From: Sphagnum magellanicum | Lineage: Eukaryota; Streptophyta; Sphagnopsida; Sphagnales; Sphagnaceae | Assembly: GCA_021904315.1 (NCBI GenBank) | Contig: CM038922.1 | Coordinates: 4,439,347 to 4,503,346, forward strand | DNA length: 64,000 bases | Reading direction: 5' to 3' | Part shown: positions 36,120 through 49,500 of the stretch, piece by piece | How the letters are laid out: every line of letters begins with the position of its first letter | Position numbering within the stretch: the stretch's first letter is position 1 | The notes under the pieces: generated by a model | The model's database searches: none | Told to the model about the DNA's origin: nothing | The model's input: only the letters and a program-made list of their open reading frames with translations | Program-made: the position numbers and the translations under genes

Positions 36120-39100
36120 TTTTTCCTTCTTCGTTGTTGCAAACACAAGAGTCGCAGAGCGAGAAAAGCCGTGAGGATTGAGCTCTCAACAATGGGTCCC
36201 TTTGAATTTGTCCTACCTCTAAAAGAATCATCTAAACCCAACTCTACAGATTAGTACCCAAGTGATCAATATTATTTGCCTATGGATAAACTAACATTGT
36301 GCGGAAAATGCTATAATAGCAGAAAGATTCAAGGGGATAAGTTTGTCTTTGTTTACCAACAAACTGCATGTATACCTAGCTGGTCCCCCTTGTAAAGTGT
36401 CCAACTTCCTTTGAGGCTATATCTATGACGAGCATACTAATTTGAATTTGCATTGGTGTGAACAAAAGCGAAGTGTCAAAAAAACAGATGTGAATTTCCC
36501 TTTTGTTCCTTCTTCATGACTAGAAGAACAGTCTGCTTGCTGATGATGAAAGAACATCAGTTCAGTTATATATTTTGTTATGTCATAGTGAGTGCTCAAC
36601 CCAAGCTTTTCATCTGAACTCTGCCTGCAGTTCAAAAACACCCATGTCCCATTTCATTGTGGCACTTACAGGGAGCTCTGCAAATCTTTGGAAGTGTGCA
36701 ATGTCTTGCCCCACTCCTTCCCCCATCCAAAAATTTATTGGCAATTTGTCATTTCTCTTGTCGCCATGGAGATTGTTTCTGCTGAGTATAAATTTATAAA
36801 TTTTGAACTAGAATTCAAGCTTAGTAATGCTGATCAGTCCATCATGCAGACTACAATGGGTGGCCTGCGCATGGACATTGCTTATGATTTTGTTGAATGT
36901 TGCATTAGATTCAAGTGTAATGGCTAGGATTTATGACCGCCATTTCCATACATGAGAGTTCAACTCACTATTAGGTCATGCTAGATTTTTTTTGGAATGG
37001 GTAAATGCTTCCTACAATTGGGGTTATTGTAAGTGAAACCAATTATCCAAAGTCATTGGAACCTAGAGCGGCTTTTCAATCCTTGGAGAAGAAATGGATG
37101 ACATGGTCACCCCATTCCAATGGCTGAAAATTTAATGTACCCACCTTCAAGGAGGAGCTAACAACCCTAACAATAAAGAAGCACCTAATCCTTTTTTATT
37201 GGCCAACTTCATACCATTTGTTTGCCATGGCCTTAAGTTTTTAAGCTTTTATAAACTTAAGGTAAAATTGGCAAATGAAATATGCATTTTGAGGGGCAAA
37301 ATGAAACTTGTGTAAAATCTTGATACTCAAAATTGTTCCTTGGTTACAAAAAATTGTTCATGGAATTTTTCATATTTTTTTTTACCATGGGTAAAATCTT
37401 ATTTGAAATGATGGTGCCTTTAGTTGAAACAAGCATGGTGTTTTTGTGGGATTGCCAAATTTTGTTGAAGTTTCATGACCTTCAATAATTTTAATTGTGT
37501 AAGTTGTTATGTTTTGTGGAAATTTCTTGCCATAGCGAAAACATGAATCTTTTAGGTTTTTCTCCTCCAAAACCTTGTTGTTCATTTATTAAAATCCTTA
37601 TTATGGTCAAACTCAATGATGGTCACATATTGTTTGTGTGGATATGGCCTAGTTTAAGGATGCACTTGATGCTCATAAGACCATTCAAGCCTTATTTCTA
37701 TTCGAATGTCAAACCTAATAGGGTTTTTTTTTGAAAGGAAACCAAACTTTGATAGATCTAATTCCCAAACTTGTATTCATGTTAATTCATATATCATTCA
37801 AATTGTTATTTTAAAGCTTTGCCAAAATTAAGGAAACCAACATGTTGTGATTGCATTTGTGAGACATGATTTTTTTCAAGCTCATTACATTGTCATATAT
37901 ATAATAACATACAATTACTAAACCTAAAACAAGATGCATGTTTGGGGACACCATGTTTGTATGCAAAAAGTCTAGAAACAAGGTTTGGTTGGTTTGATCT
38001 TGAAGACCAAAGTGCATTTCAATTCAAGTACACGGACTACCAATTTGCTACATCTAGACCTTCGTCAACTCCTTGTCCTAACAAATAAAATATCACTTCA
38101 TTAGTGCTACCTCTTTTACTTTGAATAGCCTTCAATATAAATTACACCCTCTCCATCTTATTAATTGAATTTATGACCAACTAATACATATTATAAATCT
38201 CTTATACATATGTGATAATTTTTCTAAAGTTTTTGTAATACCTGTTATTAATGCATACCTTGTATTAGTTATATTTGGACCTCAAAAATAAATCAAACCT
38301 ACATATGTGGGGAGAGCTATGGATGAAATTACCTAAATGACATGTGAATATGGTTGGAATGAAATATTGACATGTAGGCCCATGTAATAGTCCATCTCTT
38401 TCAAAATCTAACTAGGATGGATCTAACTTTCATTTGGTTTAAACAAATTGAAGATGTCATATCAAAACTTCAATTGAAATTTTAAAAATTGAATGGAAAT
38501 TAGTCCAAAACTAGATAGTTAAAAACTCTAGTGGGATCAACTTGGTCCAATCAAAATCCATTCAAAACTAAATTGAAAATGGACCAAGATTTGACTAAAA
38601 TTAAGCTGGCCTTCTGAATTGACATTGATTTAGCCTCATTAAAATCCATTTGGATTTACAATTTGTCTAGAATTGGACTTAAATTTGGACCAAGAACCAA
38701 CTTGGATGGACATCTAGGATTGATGTGAACTTGAGAAATGAAATAAATCACATCAAAAGTTCCATCAAATGTAAGCAAAATTGAGTCAAAATTAGTTTGA
38801 TATTTTGAAATTAATCACATCCTTTTGAGGGCCCTATGAACCCCTTCAACAAAGATCTTGCCTCCCATATCCTCCTAAAATTCATCTATAAAACATAATC
38901 ATATTATGTGATTAATTGAATTATAGTTTTAAGAAACTTGAAAAGTAAAAGTTGTGAAGAAGTATGAAAGACAAATAATCCACAAATAAAAGTTGGACTT
39001 AACATGAAAAAATATAGAAACAAGGTTTGGTTGGTTGTTCGATATGTCAATTATTATGAATTTTGACCATTTCAAGGTGGTTAGAGGACACCAATAGAAC

Positions 39101-42100
39101 TACCAACATTTCAACACATCTTAATATAAAATATTTACATGAAATTGAAAAAATTTATAAAATACACTATTGGACTATTGAAAACATTTCTAAATGTTGC
39201 CTTGGATAGTCATATATATTGTCCAATGTAATGTATCAAAAATGTTTCCAATATGTTCGAAGTAAAAATCAACTATTAAAATAGTTTTTTTAATATTTAA
39301 TTTTGCAATGGAATGTGATTGCATGGTTCTTCATGTTAAAGGTTGTGGGATATGATGAGTGATTATTTTCATAAATTATTAGTTTTCATTGCAATATTAA
39401 CGACCATGTCATTGCCCAACTTTCCAAAGGTTTGACATTTGAATGTGTCCTTCATGGTTCTTGATGAATGTTTGTTCTAATCATCTTTGTACAAAAATAT
39501 TAGTTATAGTAGGCAACATCTAACATTCCTTGATGATTAATTGAACCCACAACCATTTGCAAGGCAATCATGAAGTTAGATCACTTGGGCTATTTGTTCA
39601 TAGTCAAATGTTCAACATAATGAATATTGTGAATGTTTCATGGGTACATTTACGAGCAAGGTATTGTTAAGCACAAAATTAGTGCACTCTTAACACCTTG
39701 ATTTGAACCACCCCCCTTACTCCCTTGGAGATCATCAAAGGGGGGGATCACAACTTGTTACCTAAATTCCACCTTCCTACTCCTTGTTTTTTACCCTCAC
39801 AAGTCCCCAATTATTTCCAAGTTAATTCCTTCCAACAATCAAACTATAATGCAATGGTCTTAATGCAGTCAAAACCAAATAGAATCCTCTTCTTCTAATA
39901 ACATGTTTCTTCGTTTCTTGGTTATATCCTTTTTTTTGTCTCCTGCAAACAACAATCCTACCTTTTTCTACCACTTCTTTCTTTCTACAATTAAGTAGCT
40001 ACAACCTTAAATTAGGGCATACTCATGCAAGCATCATCATTTAAGAATTCTAGCAAGTCTTTACACACAAACAAGTCTCACATCTTCAAAAAGAGGTTAT
40101 AATGTATTGATTTCAATCTTGAGTTTCCCACTTCTTTCTCTAGCTAACTCATAACATGGTTCGTATATTGCCTTCCTCACCACAATCCTATCTCCTCAAC
40201 TATCTACACCTCCAAAACTCTCTACCTCACCCCAAAACAACCCTTCGCACTCTACCTCTATGGGACAAGCTTCCCCTAGTTCCTTGTTTCTTTTGCCTTC
40301 ATAAGAAAGGAGACCATTATTTTTGTTCCTAGGCCCCAATAATATTTTCTCCCTTTTTCTACTCCTATTTCCTTTCTTCAATAATAGACCTAGGTACCTC
40401 TTCTTGACTTTCTACTATCTACCTCTAATCACCATGTTTATGAAATCCCCCACTTGGGTAATTACCAACACCATCACTTGATGATCATGCTTCCATTCTC
40501 CAAAGTGACTATTGATTTGATTATCTTTTGGAAAGCTCACTCATCCATGATGTTGTAACCCCTTCCCCTTTTCACCTATCTCGCCCTTTCATGATGTTCC
40601 AAGATCCCTCCCCATCCTTACAAATCATAGCATTGTCATCATTTTTCCCTCCTCACAACCCTTCATGCCCCACTCATCATTCAAGAAGAGGAAAGAAAGG
40701 TCAACAACTATTCTCTTTCCTCTCAGCTTCATGGAGATTATTTTGCCCTAATTGTTATAAGTTTTTAAGAAACACCTTCCATCTTGTTCATACTTCCTTA
40801 TCCAATAGGTCTAGCCAATTTAGGACAAGGATAGGATAACCCTCCTTTATCCTAATTTGGCCAACCTACCACCCCCTTATCCTAACCAAGCCACCCACCC
40901 TTCAATTCCAACTTGGATGAAGACACATGCCCTAACCTAATCCCTTAAATTTAAGGTTACCCCAAAACACTTTTAGTCGTTCTACATTTCTTAATCAAAA
41001 TTGAGTTAAGCTAGTTTAGACCCAACAATTACAAAGGATATGCAAGTTAAAGTGGTTCAATTTTTGTGTCATAATGGTAGTTTTTGCAAGGTGCATTGTA
41101 TTTGAATGTTAATGGTGAATAACGTAGTCTTAAATTTGTCAATTGAAAATTGGCTAATACTAACAACTTGATTATGAAAAGATATGTATAATTAGTTTTT
41201 GAAAATAAAGCACTCATTGTCAATAGTGAACTTTTGAATTTCAAAATATGGATTGGTTGGTTGATTAGATTGTCTAGAAATTGAAGAATTCACATTGAAT
41301 TTACCTCCAAACTATTTATAATGATTAAATATGTGTTGAGAAATGAAATAACAAAGTAAGATTTGAAATCCTATTTTTTAAGATCTTAACCAAATGTTAG
41401 GCATTTGAAGGGTCCAATTAGATTTTATTTTCAAACATCTATTTGAATTAATGGAAGTTCTTTTTGTTTTTCAAATATCTTTCCCTCAAATGTATGTTTT
41501 TCAAATTTCTACTTGGGCTTTTGTTCATGTGAACTTTATGAGACTTTCTTTTTGGACTTCCAAATTATTTACACCATTACAATTGACATCAACATTTTTT
41601 AATGTAAGTTTTGACCTAGGTTTGGGAGGGTTTGTAAGTGTGGAAGAATTTAACAATCAAAGATTACACTAATGAAATCTTCAAAAGTAACAATCATGTC
41701 CATTGGAACACTTTTTATAAAGTCATATGGGACTTGTTGGGAGTGTTATATCTACCTAAATATAATGACCATATAGGGCATGCACCCTACCACAATAGGA
41801 ACCAACTAGAACAAATCATGGCTAGCTAATATTTTCCTTTTTTCATCTCATGGTAGCCCATGTAAATACAACTTTTTTGTTGAAGAATGTGGCATATATG
41901 TGCTACTATGGGTAATCAAGATTGTTTAAAGAGTTTTGACATGTTATAACCCCATTATACATATGTCAAAACTAAGGACTTCTTCATGACACTTTCAATC
42001 TAGTAATATCACATTTTTAATGCCAAAAGAGTATTCAAAAAATTAAATAATGATTTTTTTTTGGGTGTGCACATGTGCTTGATTTCCTACTAAACATTTG

Positions 42101-44200
42101 GAAAGTAAATAGTTTTTTTTAAACATTAATATAATTGTCATTTTCTTTGCAACCCCAAAACTTAGAATTTTCAAAGTTCTAGCACCATTTCTATGAAATT
42201 TAATGTTGTGATGAAAAATTTAGGGATGATAACCTAGCTAAATGATATAGTCACATCAACCGTTGAAAGCAAAATATGATAGAATTTCAACAATTAATGG
42301 TGATGGGAAATGGAAGGAGTAGATTTATGTTTTTGTGTTGATTTGTTGTTTTGCATGTTATGAACATGTTGGAGTTTTTATGATCGGTGGCACTCAGTCT
42401 TTTTATGGCTTCTTTTGTAGGTGAATGTTGTGTAGTGTGTTACTTCTATGTGGATTTTCTTTGTTGGATGTCAATCAAGAGCAAAAAGAGGTTGGAGTAA
42501 GTCCCAAAGACTTCAACAAGATGAAGTAGCTAAGTATTATGAACTTATATTCTTGTTATGGTTTGACAATTCGTGTTTTTCATGAAGTTTGTTAGGAGAT
42601 GGGATGAATGTTTGAATACAATAGTCTTCAAGTTTGAGGTTATGCAATTTCAATTACACAATGTACCTTTTAAGGAAATGTAGTTTTGAACCAAAAATTA
42701 AGGGTTTATGATTGGGGGGATGATGAAAATCACTAGGGATTTTGAGAACGATTGATTTGGCACAACAAATATTGTGTGTGTGGGGAGTCATCTTGAGCGA
42801 CTTTGGTTTTTGCATGTTTGAAGGAAGAGAATACCCAATCTTTTGGGACCTCTAAATGTGTTTAGTGTGTATACTATCTACGAGTTTTGTTGGGGGTTCT
42901 AGAAGCAAAACAATGGGCTACATTTGTAAAACTTCCTAAAGTTGCACTTCTTCAACATTACTTGCTGCCATTTTGTTTGTTTAAATCTCCTCTTCATCAT
43001 TGGTGCTTATTATTTTATTTTTTATAAAATTTGGGTCTTTTGTTTTCATTTGTGCATGTGGATTGGGTGCAAGTGTCTAGGAATACCTTGTTTTGCCAAA
43101 AAATTGTCAGTTGATGGTCATGAAAGTGAGATTGAAACAATCTAACCCCTATAGACCTATGGCAAGTACTTTTTACAAAGTTGGAACAATTGCTACCTAA
43201 AATTGTATTCCTAAATCTTTTCAAATTTTGGACTCATGAAGATTTGTGTAGTTTAATTCTCATGAATTTACAATCATTGATATGAAGGAACATTTTTGTG
43301 CCCTTGTCTTTTCATTACAATGTTTTATATCATTAAAAAAATTCATATAAAAATATATTTACTTATTTGTGATTACAATATGAAAAGATTTGAGCAAATA
43401 TTAATATTCCTTCTTATTAGTTTTGATAAAAGTCAACATTAAGTCAAGGTTTATAAAACAATGTTTCAAGGTACTTTAAAACATTATTTTTACATTGAAA
43501 TTATGATTCTTCTTAACCATAATGATTTTAATATACATTTTCACTTAATGAACAAATTAAGACCATATAACATGCATTATGGTATTCGTAGTGCTTACTT
43601 AAAGTTGAGGTTCATTGTGATTTTGAAACGAATTATTCCTTTTAGTGACCTTGATTTTAAATATAGCCTCATTGCACATTTTTAATCAATTTTTAATTTC
43701 AAGACATTGATTCATATGGGAAAATTGAAATCAATAAAAAATAAAGGTCACATTTCAAGGTTCAAGAACTAACCCATGATTCATAATATGAAAAATATAA
43801 TTGGGTTGTTGAATCAAGGTGATAACACATAAAATGTTAATTAAAGCTTCTATAAGAAACAATGTGGATAAGCTAACTTTGCATGAATATCATGAAACCA
43901 TAGAGCATAGTGGCATGGAACCAAGAAGCTGAGTGAGTTTTTAAAGTCACATGAATTTGAAATAGGTCCTATTTTCATGGTGTGTCAAAGGTCATCACTC
44001 ACCATTATGCATATACACATATGGAAACATGAACAACATAATGACGACACAAGACATACTTAGCTGGTGATTCGTGTAGCTACTTTGAAGCTATAAATGT
44101 GCAATGCACATGATATTGGGGAGGAATGGGAAGCGTATGATTCAAACAGCATGACAACGAATAGTTTGAGCATTGAAGTGTAAATGTAAAACAAAATGTA
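36120..44200. other. Spacer without recognisable genes
   Basis: AT-rich DNA with stops in all frames. A 111-codon frame at 36592-36927 is less AT-biased than its surroundings but shows no domain that I recognise. The stretch 39700-40960 is pyrimidine-rich on the plus strand with CCTT/CTCC words and no clear gene. The frames at 41451-41829 and 42942-43145 are short and unassigned. Confidence 0.55.
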
Positions 44201-44206
44201 CTTACA

Positions 44207-44232
44207 CTCTTTTACATGGCCATGTAAAAGAG
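44207..44232. repeat. Perfect 26-bp palindrome
   Basis: CTCTTTTACATGG is followed immediately by its exact reverse complement with no spacer. It would form a cruciform or a 13-bp stem without loop. The flanking bases break the symmetry on both sides. Confidence 0.9.
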
Positions 44233-44278
44233 AACATGAGATGGGTAGAAGAAAGGCCTAGAATAACAACTACCCGTT

Positions 44279-44298
44279 GTTTTAGGGTTTAGGGTTTA
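44279..44298. repeat. Short interstitial telomere-type repeat
   Basis: Two to three units of TTTAGGG, the plant telomere motif. Confidence 0.75.
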
Positions 44299-44664
44299 TT
44301 GCATGTTGGAACCTAGAGTAGAATCTTGTAATTTTTTTGGGAGAAATTTATCCCCCCCCCATGAAACTTGATCATCATAAACCTCCAAAAAACACTTATT
44401 TTTGGCATTATTGAAGAAAAAGTTCACTGAAGAAAATAAAGGTGTGGAGTATATGGCTGGGATGCACTTCTTAAAATGGGACCCATGCAGTCTTGCAATG
44501 GGCAACACTCTTGATTGTGTCCCAAATTGTTTTTAAGTTGAATCATGGTCAAAGGTGGGTGGGTGGTTGGTTTTAAAGTTAGGACCCCTATACTCTTTGT
44601 AACTAGTATATAGCCTAGGGTCAGTTTCCACATGGAAAAAAAATGAACAATTATTTTTATTCCC

Positions 44665-44688
44665 AAAAAAAAAAAAAAAAAAAAAAAA
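44665..44688. repeat. Poly-A tract
   Basis: About 24 consecutive A residues. It could be the tail of a retroposed copy, but the sequence to its left (44300-44660) shows no recognisable SINE or LINE feature. Confidence 0.9.
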
Positions 44689-45084
44689 GAAGTTTTTTTT
44701 TAATAATAAATTTGAAATGAATATTATTTCACAATCTACTATGATATTGGACCATAGTGTGAGGAGTGAAATTATTATTCGGATTGTAGCCTGTGATAAT
44801 TAACTATGATGGTTTTCAACATCTCAGCTTCATACTTTCATGAAAGTCTGTTACACTATTTACCTACCTATCTACCTATAAAATTAAATAACTAAATAAA
44901 TAAATAAATAAAGAAAAAACACCCGGCAAGGAAACAAGAGAAGAAAAAAAAAGGAAAGGATCGAAGTCCAAACAAAAGACCACACCCAAAAGTGCAGAAC
45001 CCACAATGGGTGGGGAGCCCTAAGAGGAGAAATCACAAAACCTAGGAAGGAACTAAACCCATCACCAGTAGCACGAAGCAAGTG

Positions 45085-45255
45085 TGTCAACTTGGGTTAT
45101 CAATATCAATATCAAAATCAAAATCAAAAAAATTGGAGTGCCAGTCAGGATATCAATATGTTGAGTACTAACCTCAGTTATACATAAGGGTAGGTTATCC
45201 AATGACTAGTTGATAACCGCTCAGTTATCCTATTACCGGTTATTGTCTGATTTAT
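45085..45255. repeat. GGTTAT/ATAACC motif cluster
   Basis: GGTTATC and ATAACC words recur on both strands, with ATCAAAATCA short repeats inside. It resembles the interior of the hAT-like element at 31940-32215. A weak hAT-like start (AGTGTGTCAACTTGG) lies at about 45080. Confidence 0.4.
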
Positions 45256-45469
45256 AGGGGTTTTTATTAAAATTTCCCTAATGATGACCAATTTCATTAA
45301 GAAAACTAGTTTTGGTCCCCTGGCTTTTTAAAAAAAAATTTCCCTGTGTAATGATTTCTTCCTGACTTCTGCTGATTTCATCCCCAGTTTCATCCCCAGT
45401 CAGACTTTCTAAGTAGTAGACTTGTTCTTTCAAGCGCAGGAATGCTTGTAGGAATTCAAAACAGAGTAC

Positions 45470-45797
45470 CAGTGTTGGGTTGGTTCTTAGAAACAGGGTC
45501 TGAAACAGAAACGGACCCTGCCAGCTATTAGGTCAGTCATTTAACAGACCCTGGCGGTTATCTCAGCGGTTCTTAGGATTCATAACCAGGAAATGAACCA
45601 ACTGCTTCTGATATATAGTCACAATTCTCCCCCCCAAAAATGAAAAATTAATAAAAATTAAATCAAATAACCGCCCATAAAACTGCTGTTCTCTCATTAA
45701 AACCGCCGGTTCTTTAAGGCTGTTCAAATACATTTTGGTACCAACGGTTCTTTGATTCGTGATTTTTTTATTTTTTTTTTTCAAAGAACCAGAACTG
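45470..45797 (+). mobile_element. hAT-like non-autonomous element (328 bp)
   Basis: The left end is CAGTGTTGGGTTGGTTCTTA and the right end is the complement of CAGTTCTGGTTCTTTG, so the outermost bases CAGT and the GGTTCTT word are shared. The interior carries CGGTT/AACCG and GGTTCTT/AAGAACC subterminal motifs in both orientations. No 8-bp target duplication is visible. There is no coding capacity; movement would have needed a transposase in trans. Confidence 0.5.
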
Positions 45798-46474
45798 ACA
45801 ATTCTCCAATAGTATCTGCACCAAGTTTGACACTAATTATATTAATTACTTTCAGAAAAATAATCAGGAAAATTTTCAACCCAAAAAAAATTTCCAGAAA
45901 TTTTGATTTTCCATGTGGGAAAATGAAAGAATCTGATGCAATATTTGAGATATTGTGTCATTTGGTTGAAAATGGTGTCCTCAAAATTATTTGATTAATT
46001 AATTATTCAACAAACATGTGTTGAAGTGGCCAAGGGTTTAGGGTATTGCAGTTCGCACTTTACATCCATAACTCATTGAGTATGTGGATGGAAAAGATAC
46101 ATTTCATCCACATGCAAAAATGAAATGACATGTAAAACCCGTAACATGCCTTTTAGGCAAGGACTAGACATTCACTTTGGGTCTATAATATGGTAATGAG
46201 GTGGAATTAGCTTGTCCCTCATGGACCAAAAATAGGTGTGATAGAAGTGGTTTTTGCCTTTAATTTGTGGATGAAAATAGACAATATTTCATCAAAAGAT
46301 CCATCAAATGTTGTTTAGATGAGTTTTGTGATGGGATGGAGACACAAAAATATATTTATGCTAGGCCAATTATATCAGCAATTTTTTGGAAATGTTTTAA
46401 ACATGTTTGTCATTTTTGTTAACAACAAATAAAATGGCTACATGTTTTAAAATGTTTAAAAGAAATAGCAATAA

Positions 46475-46507
46475 GTTTAGGGTTTAGGGTTTAGGATTTA
46501 GGGTTTT
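46475..46507. repeat. Interstitial telomere-type repeat
   Basis: Four imperfect units of TTTAGGG (one reads TTTAGGA) stand alone in AT-rich DNA far from any chromosome end visible here. Confidence 0.8.
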
Positions 46508-46519
46508 CCATCAACATTT

Positions 46520-49500
46520 TTAAGACTAACTTTTCCACATATAATTCCAACAACCTATGCCTCAAACCCCTTAAGCTTGTAGCCAACACCAATTTTTTTT
46601 GTTCACAATGGGATTTAAACCCTTCTTACCATAGTCACAAGCCAACATCTTAAAAATCCAATGTCCCATGCCATCATCTTTTTACACAAAAGGTTGACAA
46701 TTGCATATGACATGTTTGTTGTGAATTGTTTTGAACATCCAAACATTGACATACCTTTTCTTTCTTGGATTTCATCCATATCTAGCAATTGAGCTCTTCT
46801 TTTTGAACCATGTCCAAAAGCTTTCCACATTTACAATAGATAAAATTTATGAAATCTCAATTCATTTTAAACAAAAAAAGCTTCTACAATTCAATCACGT
46901 TTCATAAACTAAAATATATTATTTTTTCCAATCATGTTCAATTGGAGGAAAAGGGTAAGCGCATGGTACAATGTACACAATTTAAAGCAAAACTAAGACT
47001 ACATATAATATCAAAAGCAATAACACATAAGGTTTCACTCATTTTGATTTTTTTCAGACTTCATATAGAAGTGATTTGGGTTTCAAAAATAAAATAATGT
47101 ATAAAATCACAAACATGCAATTTAGTCATAATTTTTCCTTTGTGTAAATGTACACCAACAATTTTATTATTATTAAAAAACCCTGACTTGACAATAGTTT
47201 ATTTATTTATATTAATTTTACAACTCCATTTTATTTTTATAGAATGAGAAAATAACATTTAAATCAAGTACATCTTCAATGGAAGAACAATTTACAACAT
47301 AAAAAGATCATAATCATCAACAATACTATAATACAATGTACTAATGAATATTTTAATATCATATAATATAAAATTTCACAATTTCAAATTAAAATTGAAA
47401 GCTTTGATTGAAAAAGAATTGGTCCTTATGGAACCTTGTCTTTTTGTGTGTGAAAAAATTCATGAAAAAATTCCTATAAAAACCAATCTTTTTTAATCTT
47501 TTTTTAATTTGCACAAACACTATTGCAAACTAAAAAAGTACTTTAATTGATAATTGAATTGTTAATATGCATACCAATTTCACAAACATAATGATAGATT
47601 AGGATGTAAACAACCATTTTTCATCACAAAATCTTTTCAAAATATCCACCATGATCCATCAAATGTAGGCAAGTACTAAAAATTGTCACCTTATGACAAT
47701 TTCTTTTGTACACCATAGCATGCATTCACCTTTAAAAAAATTCATTCTTTTTTTTAAAATCATTTGAGTTTTTTCCTGCAAATAAATAATAATTGAATTG
47801 TTCATGTAGTTCAATGTTTTGGAAAAACATTCAAGGAAAAATACCATTTCATGAAGAAATTTTTTATACAATTTTCTTCAATTTTTTATTACACGAAATG
47901 AAGACATAAAAGAAGAATTTTTTTTCCCAAAAACAATAAATTATAAGAAAATAAAATTTGAACCTAGTTTAATATAACCATTTTATGTGTGACATTGTCA
48001 AATGATACATTAAGGATTATTATACCTAATCATTTATAGAATGACTAAATATATGTTTTTTGTAATATTCATTTGACAATAAGACATAACACTTTTTCAA
48101 ACCAACTTCATATTCATTTTTTTGTTGCAAATAAAAATATACAAACCTTATTGATATGCCCATATTATGACATAGGTGAATCAATTGGAAAACATATCAA
48201 ATATTATATTCATGTTTTGTTGAATGCAAGTAATGACTAGCATGTGTTGTTGTGGTCACATGGAATATTATCCCATCATTTTAATTGGAATGAAACTTTA
48301 GTGAAATGAAACCATGTATTGAATTGTATTTTGTTATATGGTAAGTTCATAAAGGGAAAAACTTGAACCCCATGGAATGTGTGGCATGTTAAAGTAGGAT
48401 AACAAATGAATTGGAAAGACAACAAAATTGGTCATAGACAAATTGGTGCTCTTTTAAAGGGTATGTATTTTTTTTTTAAAACTATTATAATTTTTAAAAA
48501 ACCTCCAAATAGTTTGTTGTTTTGGTATTTGCATTAAATTTTGGGATTGTGTGCAACATTCCCAAAAGACAACCACATGACATTTCCATCAAAACATATT
48601 CATGTGGAAGTTTTGAGTTGCAATGTTATCAATCTGTTTAGTGCCAAGGATAGTTTTGAAGCAATTGGTGGACTTTAGTCAAACAATTGAACATAATTTG
48701 CCAATGTATTGAAAAAGTAATTAAAAGTGACAACAAGATTCAAATAATGGCAAATTGAACAATAATTGTATAATGGATGAAGACAAGAAAAGAATCAACA
48801 AGAAGGAACATGATAATGAAAGCTACACATAAAGCATGATTACATTTTATTATGACAATGTAAGAACCCTTAACAATGATGAACCTTATTTCAAAAATCG
48901 TAGCCAACAATGTAGGAGGAGTTAGCATGATATTAATGTTGACTAGAACCACCTTCCAATGAAGGGAAACCCTAAGGTGAGATAATCAAGGATACAAATA
49001 TTAAAGTGAACAAGAAGGGGGGAGGTAAGGTAACTCAAGAGGAGGTCAAAGTTGGCAATATTGACAAGGAGGTCACTATGATAATAAAAAAATACATAGG
49101 AATTTGTAATAGGAAAAAAGTAATGCTAAATGGTAATAAAAAACATCCAAGGATTCATACAAAAACAAAAATCAAAATGTTATAGAAGGGGGGACCAACT
49201 AGGGAAAAAAAAAACCCATTTGCAATAGGCACCAAAAGTAATGAAATTCAAAGGTTAACATAGTTATGGTTGAATAGCATTGCCCTTTTCTAGATGTATG
49301 CATGTCAATAAAATGTTAATACATAAGAAGGCACATCAAGTAAACACTTAAAGGATAATAAGAACAATTAGGACTAGGAGAAGATCTTTACCAAAATGTA
49401 ATGGAAAATGTGCCCATGAAAAGGCAAGAGACCATTAATATCAAACTAATTTGGTTGGAGGTTGAAGAATTTCTTGAAGTCAAAGATGTTGTATGTAGCA

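Noticed and set aside
36592-36927. A 111-codon plus-strand frame considered as a small gene
   Set aside because: No known motif, no supporting context, and the downstream sequence is full of stops.
44300-44688. Poly-A tract considered as the tail of a SINE or processed pseudogene
   Set aside because: No Pol III promoter boxes, no target duplication and no coding similarity in the preceding sequence.
48960-49500. Plus-strand translation with Gly/Gln/Lys-rich stretches resembling a nucleic-acid-binding gag tail
   Set aside because: The frame is broken every few codons and no zinc knuckle or other anchor motif is present.
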